64,000 nt of DNA, taken from contig NZ_NPJJ01000003.1 in the NCBI RefSeq assembly GCF_002251385.1, positions 1 through 64,000 of the forward strand, read 5' to 3'. Position 1 is the first letter of the stretch. Every line of letters starts with the position of its first letter. Both the position numbers and the translations under genes were made by a program. The DNA is from Prevotella sp. P5-108. Lineage in GTDB: Bacteria > Bacteroidota > Bacteroidia > Bacteroidales > Bacteroidaceae. Shown in pieces: positions 8,307-16,533 of this stretch. Below the pieces are notes generated by a model. The model did not search any database. It saw only the letters and a program-made list of their open reading frames with translations, and was not told the DNA's origin.

Positions 8307-9650
8307 CTACAAATTGGATGCCCACGTATACAAATCCTTGATGACCATCTTGCGGAAGAGCCAATGGCTCATGCCGCCGGGGATGCGCATGATGGTGTTG
8401 TCGGCCAGGTCGAGCACATAGAGAGGGCGTATGCGCCAGCTCTCGTTGTAGCGGTTCTGCCAGTCGTACATGCAGTATTCCCACCATTCGCGGTCGCCGC
8501 GCCACCATTCGCCCGTGGTGTAGTCGTTCTTCAGTCCGTAGCGGGTCACGTCGAAAGCATTGGCATAGCCACACTGGCGGTATATGCGATAGGGGGCGAG
8601 GCCCAGGTCGAGCACGCTGCCCAGGCTCACGCGGCACATGATGATGCAGCCGCCCGAATAGTGGGTGGCGGTGCTGCGCACGGGGGCGAAGTAGATGCCG
8701 TTGCCGGCAAAGTTGCCGGCGCCCACGTTCCAGATGCCCGACATGCGGTTGCCGTGCCAGCAGCGGCCGGGCGCCATCACAATGTTGAGCGCGGCGGTCT
8801 CGTCGGTGCCGTGGTAGAGGGTAAGCGCGGGGACGAAGGTATCGAAGACGGTCCAGAACAGACTCTCGATGACGGTGAGCGACATGTGCCATATCGGGTA
8901 CTTGATGATGCGCCACGGCAGCCACAGCGCCCAGTCTATAGCATCGTCGGTGCCCTCCTTGTCGCTGCTCGGCACAAAGACCTCGAGCACATAGTTGAAC
9001 ATCTCGAAGGTGCAGTGGGCGAAGAGGTTGAAGTAGATGGCGTTGACCAGTCTTATCGGCGTGAGCAGTATGTACAGCGGTATCTTGGCCAGCAACAGAT
9101 AGCCTTCCAACTCATCGTTGCGACGGTCGTTGCCCGAGTTCTCCTTATAGAGCGCGCGCCAGGGCTTGGAGAGCCAGCGCTGGAGCCAGTTGGTGATGAG
9201 GAAGGGGATGCTCGTAATGCGGTATATCCACTGCATGATGAAGTAGTAGAAGGCAAACCCGTAGAAGAGGACCTTGGATATGATGTAGAGGACGAAGAGG
9301 ATGAGCGCCAACTTGAAGGCCCATCCTATCAGGGTGAACAGCGAGAACGAGCTGCGCCGCTTCTTGGGCTTGGAGGTAGCCACGGGCTCGTCTTTGACAT
9401 ACGACAGATAGCGGCTGGCGGCATAGGCGGTGTCGCCCTCGAAGATGACCTTGGACCAGTCGTCTCCCCATTCGACCACGAGCAGCTCGGTGCCACGCGG
9501 TGCCACCCCGCGCTTGTAGGCGTTGGGTGATGGCTGCATACGCATGTTCAGGTCGCTGGTGGTGACATAGATTGCGCGCGGAGAGCCCATCGCCGCCAGG
9601 GCGGAGAGCCATAGCAGGCAGAGGGTGAGCCATAACGTCTTCTTGTGCAT
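8307..9650 (-). CDS. membrane-anchored SH3-like protein with C-terminal PARP-type ADP-ribosyltransferase domain
   Basis: A 447-residue protein that I read as: signal peptide (about 1-22), SH3-like domain (about 26-85, with LNMRMQPSPNAYKRG and a GDDWSKV turn), a basic linker KPKKRR, hydrophobic segments at about 104-160 and 185-222, then a C-terminal domain from about 275 to 416. The last part carries the landmarks of the PARP fold: LYHGT (His280), AGNGIYFAP followed by a Ser and Tyr (Tyr320), and WWEYCMYDWQ (Glu391), placed like the H-Y-E triad of PARPs. Activity is therefore predicted but unproven. The ATG at 9650 or 9653 is favoured because a -7 element (9705-9712) covers the extended ORF. 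The gene is alone, between ndk and the divergent ung. Confidence 0.75.
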   Translation of the reverse strand: MHKKTLWLTLCLLWLSALAAMGSPRAIYVTTSDLNMRMQPSPNAYKRGVAPRGTELLVVEWGDDWSKVIFEGDTAYAASRYLSYVKDEPVATSKPKKRRSSFSLFTLIGWAFKLALILFVLYIISKVLFYGFAFYYFIMQWIYRITSIPFLITNWLQRWLSKPWRALYKENSGNDRRNDELEGYLLLAKIPLYILLTPIRLVNAIYFNLFAHCTFEMFNYVLEVFVPSSDKEGTDDAIDWALWLPWRIIKYPIWHMSLTVIESLFWTVFDTFVPALTLYHGTDETAALNIVMAPGRCWHGNRMSGIWNVGAGNFAGNGIYFAPVRSTATHYSGGCIIMCRVSLGSVLDLGLAPYRIYRQCGYANAFDVTRYGLKNDYTTGEWWRGDREWWEYCMYDWQNRYNESWRIRPLYVLDLADNTIMRIPGGMSHWLFRKMVIKDLYTWASNL

Positions 9651-9704
9651 CATAAACGATGTAGCTATTAGGTGATTATCTCTTGTCAAGTAAGTATAGA
9701 CATG

Positions 9705-9712
9705 CAAAAATA
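9705..9712 (-). promoter_or_regulatory. -7 promoter element for the PARP-like gene
   Basis: Minus strand TATTTTTG (TAnnTTTG), about 54 bases before the ATG at 9650. It lies inside the longer ORF version and so supports the shorter start. Confidence 0.55.
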
Positions 9713-9908
9713 CGATTATTTTGCCAAACGCCTTGTGCATAACCGCGTTTTTTTGCATCGCGCTGCGGCTTTTTCTGACTTTTGGGATAACAAAGACGAT
9801 AGAAAGCGCCATCCCCGTCATTGCCGCCATCGGGGAGATGGTGGCGGGAAGGGTGGAAAATAGTGAAAAAAAGTGGGAGCAAATGGCTATAGTTACATCC
9901 TTTTGCAG

Positions 9909-9916
9909 TAATTTTG
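9909..9916 (+). promoter_or_regulatory. -7 promoter element for ung
   Basis: TAATTTTG on the plus strand, 29 bases before the ung ATG at 9946. Confidence 0.6.
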
Positions 9917-9945
9917 CACATTATTATATAATATAGCGCGCTTCC

Positions 9946-10611
9946 ATGAACGTAAAAATCAACGACAGTTGGGCTGAGCGGCTCGGCAATGAGTTTGCCC
10001 AGCCTTATTTCTCCCAGCTCACCGACTTCGTAAGGCACGAGTATGCCACCACGACCTGCTATCCTCCCGGCAGACTTATCTTCAACGCCTTCAATCTCTG
10101 TCCTTTCGACAGCGTCAAGGTGGTTATCATCGGGCAGGACCCCTATCACGAGGCGGGTCAGGCTATGGGGCTCAGCTTCTCGGTGCCCGACGGAGTGGCC
10201 ATGCCGCCGTCGCTGCAGAACATCTTCAAGGAGATACAGGGTGACCTCGGCATCGGAGTGCCCCAGAGCGGTAACCTGACGCGTTGGGCTGAGCAGGGAG
10301 TGCTGCTGCTCAACGCCACGCTCACCGTGAGGGCCCACCAGGCTGGCAGCCACCAGCGCCATGGGTGGGAGAGGTTTACCGACGCTGCCATCAGCAGGCT
10401 CAGCGAGGGTCGCGACCATCTGGTCTTCATCCTCTGGGGTGGCTATGCGCGCTCCAAGGCGTCGCTCATCGACCGCAGCCGTCATCTGGTGCTCGAGTCG
10501 GTGCATCCCTCACCCCTCTCCGCCAACCGGGGTGGATGGTTTGGCAACCACCACTTCTCGCGCTGCAATGAATATCTCGCCGGGCACGGCATGGGCCCCA
10601 TCAACTGGTAA
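9946..10611 (+). CDS. ung: uracil-DNA glycosylase, family 1
   Basis: A 221-residue base-excision repair enzyme that removes uracil from DNA. The water-activating loop GQDPYHEAGQAMGLSFSV has catalytic Asp65, and the C-terminal loop VHPSPLSANRGGWFG has His187. LLNATLTVR and the downstream GNHHFS strand are also standard. Length matches family 1 UDG. The DUF3109 gene begins 4 bases after its stop, so the two are probably co-transcribed. Confidence 0.97.
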   Translation: MNVKINDSWAERLGNEFAQPYFSQLTDFVRHEYATTTCYPPGRLIFNAFNLCPFDSVKVVIIGQDPYHEAGQAMGLSFSVPDGVAMPPSLQNIFKEIQGDLGIGVPQSGNLTRWAEQGVLLLNATLTVRAHQAGSHQRHGWERFTDAAISRLSEGRDHLVFILWGGYARSKASLIDRSRHLVLESVHPSPLSANRGGWFGNHHFSRCNEYLAGHGMGPINW

Positions 10612-10615
10612 GAAC

Positions 10616-11212
10616 ATGAATGAACTGCATATTTTACAGATAGGAAACGTATTTGTTTCGCCCGATATTTTCACGGTAAAGTTCTGCTGCGACCTTGACG
10701 TGTGCAAGGGCGCATGCTGCATCGAAGGCGACGCCGGCGCACCGGTAACCCTCGATGAAATCGGCGATTTGGAGACTTCTCTCGATGTGGTATGGAATGA
10801 CCTCTCGGCTTCGGCGCAGGCTGTCTTGGACCGCCAGGGTGTGGCTTATGCCGACCGCGACGGCGACCTGGTCACAAGCATTGTCGGAGGTAAGGACTGT
10901 GTGTTTACATGCTATGAGGGCGACACCTGTCTCTGTGCCCTTGAGCGCGCGCATCGTCAGGGCCGCTGCCCCTTTGTCAAGCCCATCTCCTGTGCGCTCT
11001 ATCCCATTCGCGAAAAGACATTTCCCGATGGTTCGGTGGGGCTCAACTATCATCGTTGGCGCATCTGCCAGTGTGCTGTAGAGAAAGGCCGCGAACTCGA
11101 CTTGCCTCTCTACCGCTTTCTCGAGGGTCCGCTTGTGCGCCGCTTCGGCAAGGAGTGGTATCAGGAGCTGTGCCAGGTGGCCGACGAGCTTCGGGCTTTA
11201 GGCATGATTTGA
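10616..11212 (+). CDS. DUF3109 family Cys-rich protein
   Basis: A 198-residue cytosolic protein of the DUF3109 family, widespread in Bacteroidetes and of unknown biochemical role. Cysteines cluster in CCDLDVCKGACC near the N-terminus, in CVFTCYEGDTCLC, and in RICQCAVEKG, suggesting a metal or Fe-S centre. The start MNELHILQIGNVFV at 10616 is chosen because it lies just after the ung stop; the longer reading frame back to 10361 runs inside ung. Probably the second gene of a ung operon. Confidence 0.88.
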   Translation: MNELHILQIGNVFVSPDIFTVKFCCDLDVCKGACCIEGDAGAPVTLDEIGDLETSLDVVWNDLSASAQAVLDRQGVAYADRDGDLVTSIVGGKDCVFTCYEGDTCLCALERAHRQGRCPFVKPISCALYPIREKTFPDGSVGLNYHRWRICQCAVEKGRELDLPLYRFLEGPLVRRFGKEWYQELCQVADELRALGMI

Positions 11213-11317
11213 TGCCTCGGCAACGGTAGGTAACGAGGGCGTGACGGCTGTGCCTCCGCTTGCCGTCATGATGCTGGCTCCCGACATCATGTTGCCTCGG
11301 GGCTTGCTGCCGACAGA

Positions 11318-12205
11318 CTACGACCTTCTGTATTCGGTCGGCGACATGCCCACGTGCTCCTTGAAGTATTTCCCCATAAAGCTCTGGCTGGGGAAGTTCA
11401 TGTCCATCGCTATCTGCTTGATGCTCTTGCGCGAGTTCTTGATTTGCACGCGCAGCTCCATAACCACATAGTTGTCTATCCACTCGTTGGGGGTGCGCTG
11501 GCTTACCTGCTTGATGCACTCCGACAGATATTTTGGGGTGATACACAGCTGTCGGCCGTACCAACTCACACGGCGTTCGGTGCGAAAGTTCTTCTCGATA
11601 AGTGCGATGAAATCGGTAAAAATCGTCTCTGCACGGTTCTTTTTCCTGTTGTCCCTGTTCATGATCTGGTAGATGGTATTGCCCAGGTCATATATCATCG
11701 TGGCGATGGTCATGCGGGCCACGTCGCGGCGGAAATGATGCCCCACGCAGTCTATCTTACTCTTGAGCATCTTGTAGTAATCGCAGAAAGTGTCGGCCTC
11801 CTTCATGCTCAGCGTCGAGACTGGGTTGCTGCGCGCAAATAGGAAGAGCGATGATATCTCGTGTACATCTTTGGCGATGTCGCTGAAGAAATTGGGCGAG
11901 ATGATAAATCCTATGCCGCTGAAATCTTCGCTGAACGAACAGTTGTCGACCACCATGCCGTTGGTGATGATGATGACGTCGTTGCGCTCCACGGTGTGTT
12001 CTATGGTGTCAAGCCGGTAGGTGGCTCTGCCGTTCAGACAGAGCGCAGCCATCATGCACTGCATGCGGCGCGTACGGTCGGGGAAGGGGATTTTGGCCAG
12101 ATCGTCAAACAACACGATGTCGTTGTCTATGTGGCTTCCTTTATATTGGCTAAGCGTTGAGGCTATGGTTACCTCGTAGATTTCCTTGTTCTTGTATTTT
12201 ATCAT
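11318..12205 (-). CDS. AraC family transcriptional regulator
   Basis: A 295-residue regulator with an N-terminal sensing region and a C-terminal AraC-type double helix-turn-helix (about the last 100 residues). The first HTH includes ITPKYLSECIKQVSQRTPNE; the second includes IKQIAMDMNFPSQSFMGKYF, ending with GMSPTEYRRS. The ligand is unknown. The ATG at 12205 lies 4 bases after the stop of the upstream secreted protein gene; an alternative at 12226 would overlap it. The tight spacing suggests that both are on one minus-strand transcript. Confidence 0.9.
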   Translation of the reverse strand: MIKYKNKEIYEVTIASTLSQYKGSHIDNDIVLFDDLAKIPFPDRTRRMQCMMAALCLNGRATYRLDTIEHTVERNDVIIITNGMVVDNCSFSEDFSGIGFIISPNFFSDIAKDVHEISSLFLFARSNPVSTLSMKEADTFCDYYKMLKSKIDCVGHHFRRDVARMTIATMIYDLGNTIYQIMNRDNRKKNRAETIFTDFIALIEKNFRTERRVSWYGRQLCITPKYLSECIKQVSQRTPNEWIDNYVVMELRVQIKNSRKSIKQIAMDMNFPSQSFMGKYFKEHVGMSPTEYRRS

Positions 12206-12209
12206 TGCT

Positions 12210-13250
12210 TTAGTATGGATATGCATTGTAAGTTGTTGTCGTCATGAGGCTTACGCCGTCGACGCGCTGCACTTGGCTGGCGTCAAACGCACTGTCTCCG
12301 CTGACAATCACCCGTCGGTGGTAGGTAGGCTCGAAGGCTGTGGTAATCTGCTCGTCGGTCTCGCCGTTGCAGGTATACTTGCGCCCGCCGATGATAATGG
12401 TCTCACCCTTCTTCGCCCCGCGCAGCGTGAGCCTCACAAAGCCGTAGAAGCCAGTGACAAACTCGTAGGCGATACCCTCCGGCGTCCGCTCCGAATATCG
12501 CGGCGCAGTGACTCTCGTCACGCGATTTACCTGGACAGGCAGCAGCGTAGCCAAGGGCCACACCCCCATCTCCGTCGATACCCTCCGAAGTGCCGAGTCA
12601 GCCGTCCGTCCTTCTATCTCCACCCTCCGTGGTGCTGAAGCAGCCTTCGCTTCTTCTATCTCTACCCTCCGTGGTTCCGATGCAGCCTTCGTTCCTTCTA
12701 TCTCTAACCTCCCTGGCGCCGAGACTGGTGTCCAGCATGCGGTCGATACCGTCTGCGTGTAGCCGCGGTCAATTCCGTCGCCCGAACCTTCATCTACAGG
12801 CCGGCAGAGCCATCCTCCGTCGGCCTTGTGACCAAAGGGGCGACCGTCGCGCCCCACTCCATAATAACAGACGGCTATCTGGTGGTCGTGGGGACCAACC
12901 GGGTGATAGAGGATGGCCACCGTGTTGGAGTCGGAACGCAGGTAGCCGCTGACGTCGATATCGATGGTGACGGGGTGATGACAGTTGTCGGTCGGGAGGG
13001 GCGGGGTGACATTAGACTCATTGACATACACTCTGTATCTGCCACGGGCGGTGACGCTGAGCGTGGCGCTGATGGGGCGGCGCTGCGTGAGATAGGTGTG
13101 GCGGAACCAGATGTCAGAGAGCGAGTCGGCTGTGGTGCAGCTTATCTCTCCAGGGCCAAGGCTGGCGGTCTGGGCGCTGGCGCTCGTCATGCCGATGACG
13201 AGCAAGCCCATCAGCACCATAATCATCTCTTGTATTGCAGTTTTGGCCAT
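12210..13250 (-). CDS. secreted protein with rhamnosidase-N-like domain and 14-residue tandem repeats
   Basis: A 346-residue protein with a signal peptide ending near ASAQ. Residues in RYRVYVNESNV and the following DIDVSGYLRSDSNTVAILYHP resemble the jelly-roll accessory domain found at the N-terminus of alpha-L-rhamnosidases, but no catalytic domain follows. The middle has nearly four copies of a 14-residue unit of the type RRVEIEGxxAxSAP, encoded by a 42-bp DNA repeat (12571-12730). Function is unknown; a truncated carbohydrate-binding protein is one reading. The ATG at 13250 sits 7 bases past the G of a -7 element, so the mRNA may be leaderless; 13226 is an alternative start. Confidence 0.65.
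   Translation of the reverse strand: MAKTAIQEMIMVLMGLLVIGMTSASAQTASLGPGEISCTTADSLSDIWFRHTYLTQRRPISATLSVTARGRYRVYVNESNVTPPLPTDNCHHPVTIDIDVSGYLRSDSNTVAILYHPVGPHDHQIAVCYYGVGRDGRPFGHKADGGWLCRPVDEGSGDGIDRGYTQTVSTACWTPVSAPGRLEIEGTKAASEPRRVEIEEAKAASAPRRVEIEGRTADSALRRVSTEMGVWPLATLLPVQVNRVTRVTAPRYSERTPEGIAYEFVTGFYGFVRLTLRGAKKGETIIIGGRKYTCNGETDEQITTAFEPTYHRRVIVSGDSAFDASQVQRVDGVSLMTTTTYNAYPY
12571..12730. repeat. 42-bp tandem repeat, about 3.8 copies
   Basis: Units begin at 12571, 12613, 12655 and 12697 (last partial). The second and third are nearly identical; the first is more diverged. The period is 14 codons (two heptads), so copy changes keep the frame of the secreted protein in which it lies. Confidence 0.9.
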
Positions 13251-13256
13251 CAGGTG

Positions 13257-13264
13257 CAAAATTA
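13257..13264 (-). promoter_or_regulatory. -7 promoter element of the repeat-containing secreted protein
   Basis: Minus strand TAATTTTG followed by six bases and then ATG (13250). The spacing places the expected transcription start at the ATG. Confidence 0.55.
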
Positions 13265-13354
13265 GTACTTTTTATTGGCGTTACCAAGTGAAAATGAGGA
13301 AAAATCAACGATACCACTATCTTCGTGGCGGATATAGCCATCGTCGTGACCAGC

Positions 13355-13398
13355 AAAAAAGAAGGCACACCTCTTGTCATAAGAGGCGTGCCTTTTTT
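13355..13398 (-). terminator. rho-independent terminator of gyrB
   Basis: Arms at 13362-13375 and 13381-13394 pair over 14 positions with one mismatch (AAGGCAC...GTGCCTT), with loop GTCAT. An A-run on the left and a T-run on the right allow it to work in either direction. It lies 19 bases beyond the gyrB stop. Confidence 0.9.
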
Positions 13399-13416
13399 AG
13401 GTAATTGACATTTTGT

Positions 13417-15387
13417 TTAAGCGTCGATATTGGCGTAGGTAGCGTTCTCTTCGATGAAGATACGGCGTGGTTCTACGTCATCGCCCATAAGCATAGAGAA
13501 AATTTCGTCGGCGTCGGCGGCATTCTCTATAGTCACTTGTTTGAGCAATCGACTTTCAGGATTCATAGTGGTTTCCCACAGCTGCTCGGGGTTCATCTCA
13601 CCAAGACCCTTGTAACGCTGGGTGTGAAGGGCTTTGTCGGAATCGTTTCCGCCAGCATATTTCTCGATAAACTGTAGGCGTTGTTGTTCGGTATAACAGT
13701 ATTCGCTCTTGTCCTTGTACGAGCAACGGTACAGGGGAGGCGTGGCGATATACAGGTGGCCGTCTTCGATGACCTTGGGCATGAAGCGGTAGAAGAGCGT
13801 CATGATGAGGGTGTCGATGTGAGAACCATCGACATCGGCATCGGTCATGATGATAATCTTGTCGTAGCGCAGCTTGTCGATGTTGGCCTCGCGGTCGTCC
13901 TCGCCTTCGACGCCGAAACGCACGCCGATACTCTGGATGATGTTCATTACCGACTCAGCCTCAAAGACACGGTGCCACTGCACTTTCTCTACGTTGAGGA
14001 TTTTACCTCTCAGCGGCAGGATGGCCTGGCGGAAACGGTCGCGGCCCTGCTTGGCAGAACCACCGGCGGAGTCACCCTCGACGAGGAAAATCTCACACTC
14101 CTTGGGGTCCTTGTTGGAGCAGTCGGCCAACTTGCCGGGCAGACCGCCGCCGCTCATCACGTTCTTGCGCTGCACGCTTTCGCGGGCCTTGCGGGCGGCG
14201 ATACGTGCGGTGGCAGCCAGTACCACCTTCTCGCAGATGCGCTTGGCCTCGACGGGATGCTCTTCGAGATAATCGTTGAGCGCTTCGCCCACAGCCTGCT
14301 GCACGGCACCAGCCACCTCAGAGTTGCCCAGCTTGGTCTTGGTCTGACCCTCAAACTGTGGCTCGGCTACCTTGATGGAAATCACTGCGGTAAGTCCCTC
14401 GCGGAAGTCTTCGCCGGCAATCTCTATCTTGGCCTTTTCAATCTGCTTGGAGATGGTGGGCTCGTTGTCGGCATAAGCCTTGAGCACACGGGTGAGAGCC
14501 GTACGGAAACCGGTGAGGTGGGTACCGCCCTCTATGGTGTTGATATTGTTGACATAAGAGTGGATGTTCTCCGAATAGTCGGTGTTGTACATGATAGCCA
14601 CCTCGATAGGGATGCCCTGCTTCTCGGTCTTGAGATAGATGACGTCGTCGAAGAGGTGGGCGCGGTGACGGTCTACGTAGCGCACAAACTCCTTCAGACC
14701 GTCCTTGGCATGGAAGACCTCCTGACGGGTCTTGCCCTCGGCGTCGGGGCGCGCATCGGTGAGGGTGATGCGGATGCCGGCGTTGAGGAATGCCAGCTCG
14801 CGCATACGGCGAGCCACGATGTCCCACTGGAATGTGGTGGTGGTGAAGATGCTGCCATCGGGCCAGAACTGCTGGCGTGTACCGCGCTTGTCGGTCTCGC
14901 CCACTACCTTGACGGGGTAGAGAGGCTTGCCCTTCTCATATTCCTGCTGGTAGATTTTGCCGTTGCGGAACACCTGCGACATCATGTGGCTTGACAGGGC
15001 GTTGACACAGCTTACACCCACACCGTGGAGACCACCGCTGACCTTATACGAACCCTTGTCAAACTTACCACCGGCATGGAGCACGGTCATAACCACCTCC
15101 AGAGCCGATTTGTGCAGTTTCTCATGCATATCCACGGGGATACCGCGGCCGTTGTCTTCCACCGTTACCGAGTTGTCCTCGTTGATGGTCACTTCTATAT
15201 CTGTGCAGTAGCCTGCCATCGCCTCGTCGATAGAGTTGTCTACCGTCTCGTTAATCAGGTGATGCAGACCCTTTTCGCTAATATCGCCGATGTACATGGC
15301 AGGGCGCTTGCGCACTGCCTCCAAGCCTTCGAGTACCTGAATGTTACTCGCCGAATAGTTGCTTTCTATGTTATGATTATCTTCCAT
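13417..15387 (-). CDS. gyrB: DNA gyrase subunit B
   Basis: The ATPase subunit of DNA gyrase, 656 residues, lacking the insertion found in E. coli GyrB, as usual outside gamma-proteobacteria. The N-terminus has EGLEAVRKRPAMYIGD and the GHKL Asn in NETVDNSIDEA. The transducer region leads into the TOPRIM domain with LVEGDSAGGSAKQGRDR and MTDADVDGSHI, then QRYKGLGEMNPEQLW and a C-terminal PRRIFIEENA. Start chosen at 15387 since a -7 element covers the longer ORF (to 15414). ParE is the alternative, but the overall pattern suits GyrB. Flanked by its own promoter and a strong terminator. Confidence 0.94.
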   Translation of the reverse strand: MEDNHNIESNYSASNIQVLEGLEAVRKRPAMYIGDISEKGLHHLINETVDNSIDEAMAGYCTDIEVTINEDNSVTVEDNGRGIPVDMHEKLHKSALEVVMTVLHAGGKFDKGSYKVSGGLHGVGVSCVNALSSHMMSQVFRNGKIYQQEYEKGKPLYPVKVVGETDKRGTRQQFWPDGSIFTTTTFQWDIVARRMRELAFLNAGIRITLTDARPDAEGKTRQEVFHAKDGLKEFVRYVDRHRAHLFDDVIYLKTEKQGIPIEVAIMYNTDYSENIHSYVNNINTIEGGTHLTGFRTALTRVLKAYADNEPTISKQIEKAKIEIAGEDFREGLTAVISIKVAEPQFEGQTKTKLGNSEVAGAVQQAVGEALNDYLEEHPVEAKRICEKVVLAATARIAARKARESVQRKNVMSGGGLPGKLADCSNKDPKECEIFLVEGDSAGGSAKQGRDRFRQAILPLRGKILNVEKVQWHRVFEAESVMNIIQSIGVRFGVEGEDDREANIDKLRYDKIIIMTDADVDGSHIDTLIMTLFYRFMPKVIEDGHLYIATPPLYRCSYKDKSEYCYTEQQRLQFIEKYAGGNDSDKALHTQRYKGLGEMNPEQLWETTMNPESRLLKQVTIENAADADEIFSMLMGDDVEPRRIFIEENATYANIDA

Positions 15388-15411
15388 TTCAGTATGGTAC
15401 AAGTTTGATTG

Positions 15412-15419
15412 CAAAGATA
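15412..15419 (-). promoter_or_regulatory. -7 promoter element for gyrB
   Basis: Minus strand TATCTTTG, 24 bases before the gyrB ATG at 15387, with a TTTC about 20 bases further upstream as a near -33. Confidence 0.65.
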
Positions 15420-15681
15420 GTAAAATTCATTGACATAGCGAAACATTTGCCCCGTTATTTTGACCTCTGTTTCCATCAGAAACTCCCTTTGCCCCGACGT
15501 TATAAAAGTTTAACTGTTTGCGCACCCAGTCTGCCTCCACAGAGGCTGTCGTATGCGGTGTGTGGGGCTTTGTGGTACACGCTTTCGCCTTGTTGAGGGG
15601 CAGTCGCATAGGCTCGCGTTCGCCGGCTGTAACAGTGCTGGTGTGGTGCACCAGCGTGGCGACACCCGTGTGCTCCGTCCC

Positions 15682-15723
15682 GACCATTGTGCGTATGACC
15701 GAAACCATTGTGCGTATGACCGA
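15682..15723. repeat. 21-bp tandem duplication
   Basis: Two adjacent copies (15682-15702 and 15703-15723) of a unit containing CCATTGTGCGTATGACCGA, differing at the first base. Confidence 0.85.
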
Positions 15724-15778
15724 AATCATCACCCTTGCCGTCATAGTCATCTCTGTGGCGGTAAAGTTCTTCTCAAGG

Positions 15779-15846
15779 TTTGCATCGGTTATTTCAGGGT
15801 TTGCCGTGAGTATTTCCAACTTTGCAATAGTCATTTCCGGCTTTGC
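15779..15846. repeat. degenerate 21-bp tandem repeat, about 3.2 copies
   Basis: Units starting with TTTGC at 15779, 15800, 15821 and 15842 (partial), each with a central TATTTC or CATTTC. Same 21-bp period as the neighbouring duplication, equal to seven codons. Confidence 0.75.
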
Positions 15847-16028
15847 TCTCAACTTATTGGTCTGCTCCGTCATCATTGTCGCTGCGGGGAGTGCGACTGC
15901 TGGTTTACTATCTGTGTCCTGAACTGATGATGACGGTCTGCGCGATTGCAAATCAGTGCGTTGTAGGCGATTTGGCTTTGCTCTGTCACCGGCGACAGCG
16001 TGCCGCTCTCTGCCCTCGAGGCATATAA

Positions 16029-16065
16029 CCAAAGAGACCACTACTTGTGGTAGTGGTCTCTTTGG
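16029..16065 (-). terminator. terminator after rpsT
   Basis: Perfect 16-bp inverted repeat (arms 16029-16044 and 16050-16065, CCAAAGAGACCACTAC) with a five-base loop, 24 bases beyond the rpsT stop on the minus strand. The T-tract after it is weak. Confidence 0.85.
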
Positions 16066-16088
16066 GGTAGGATATATTGTTTTGTGAA

Positions 16089-16343
16089 TTATCCCAGCTT
16101 GCTGATGTGGAGAGCGAGGCTTGACTTCAGGTTCGCAGCCTTGTTCTTGTGGATGATGTTGGTCTTTGTGAGCTTGTCCAACATGGCCTGTACTACGGGG
16201 TACAGCTTAACAGCCTCTTCCTTGTCTGTCATTGCGCGCAACTTACGTACGGCGTTGCGCATAGTCTTTGCATAATATTTGTTGTGCAAAGTCTTTGTCT
16301 TTGTCTGACGAATTCTCTTCAGTGATGATTTGTGATTTGCCAT
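16089..16343 (-). CDS. rpsT: 30S ribosomal protein S20
   Basis: An 84-residue basic protein that binds 16S rRNA in the small subunit. The N-terminus [21 protein letters not shown] and the following [13 protein letters not shown] are typical of S20, and the length is usual. It lies 28 bases downstream of tRNA-Glu and appears to share its promoter; a perfect hairpin follows. Confidence 0.97.
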   Translation of the reverse strand: MANHKSSLKRIRQTKTKTLHNKYYAKTMRNAVRKLRAMTDKEEAVKLYPVVQAMLDKLTKTNIIHKNKAANLKSSLALHISKLG

Positions 16344-16371
16344 CTTATTATACTTTCTTTTTTATTATTTG

Positions 16372-16443
16372 TAGTCCCTAGGAGAGTCGAACTCCTCTTT
16401 AGAGAATGAAAATCTCTCGTCCTAACCGATAGACGAAGGGACC
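16372..16443 (-). tRNA. tRNA-Glu (anticodon TTC)
   Basis: On the minus strand the sequence folds as a 72-base tRNA without encoded CCA. The acceptor pairs GGTCCCT with AGGGACT (first pair a G-U), the D-arm has GTCTATCGGTTAGGAC, the anticodon arm is GAGATTTTCATTCTC with anticodon TTC, and the T-arm has AGGAGTTCGACTCTCCT. Its promoter is at 16463-16494. Confidence 0.95.
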
Positions 16444-16462
16444 ATCTGTCTATTAGCGGATG

Positions 16463-16494
16463 CAAAGGTAGATACTTTTAACGAAATGTGCAAA
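16463..16494 (-). promoter_or_regulatory. full promoter for tRNA-Glu and rpsT
   Basis: Minus strand TTTG (16491-16494), a 20-base spacer, then TACCTTTG (16463-16470): a complete match to the Bacteroidetes -33/-7 consensus, about 20 bases before the tRNA 5' end. Confidence 0.85.
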
Positions 16495-16533
16495 TTTTCT
16501 TCAAAGAATTTTCTATAAAAGGCTGTTTTTTAT

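Larger units (their letters stand above)
15427..15876 (-). other. doubtful heptad-repeat ORF between rpsT and gyrB
   Basis: The 640 bases between the rpsT terminator and gyrB hold no recognised gene. A minus-strand reading frame with an internal ATG at 15876 encodes 149 residues containing seven-residue repeats such as AKPEMTI, AKLEILT, ANPEITD and VIRTMVS. The DNA underneath has two 21-bp tandem repeats. The plus strand also stays open here (15518-15922), so the open frames may only reflect the repeats. The frame can be extended to a GTG at 16041, but that is inside the rpsT terminator. Coding status is uncertain. Confidence 0.2.

Noticed and set aside
15518..15922. Plus-strand 134-codon ORF between gyrB and rpsT
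   Set aside because: Its open frame follows from the 21-bp repeats; no promoter, no RBS and no family.
15427..16041. Extension of the heptad ORF to a GTG at 16041
   Set aside because: The GTG is inside the rpsT terminator stem.
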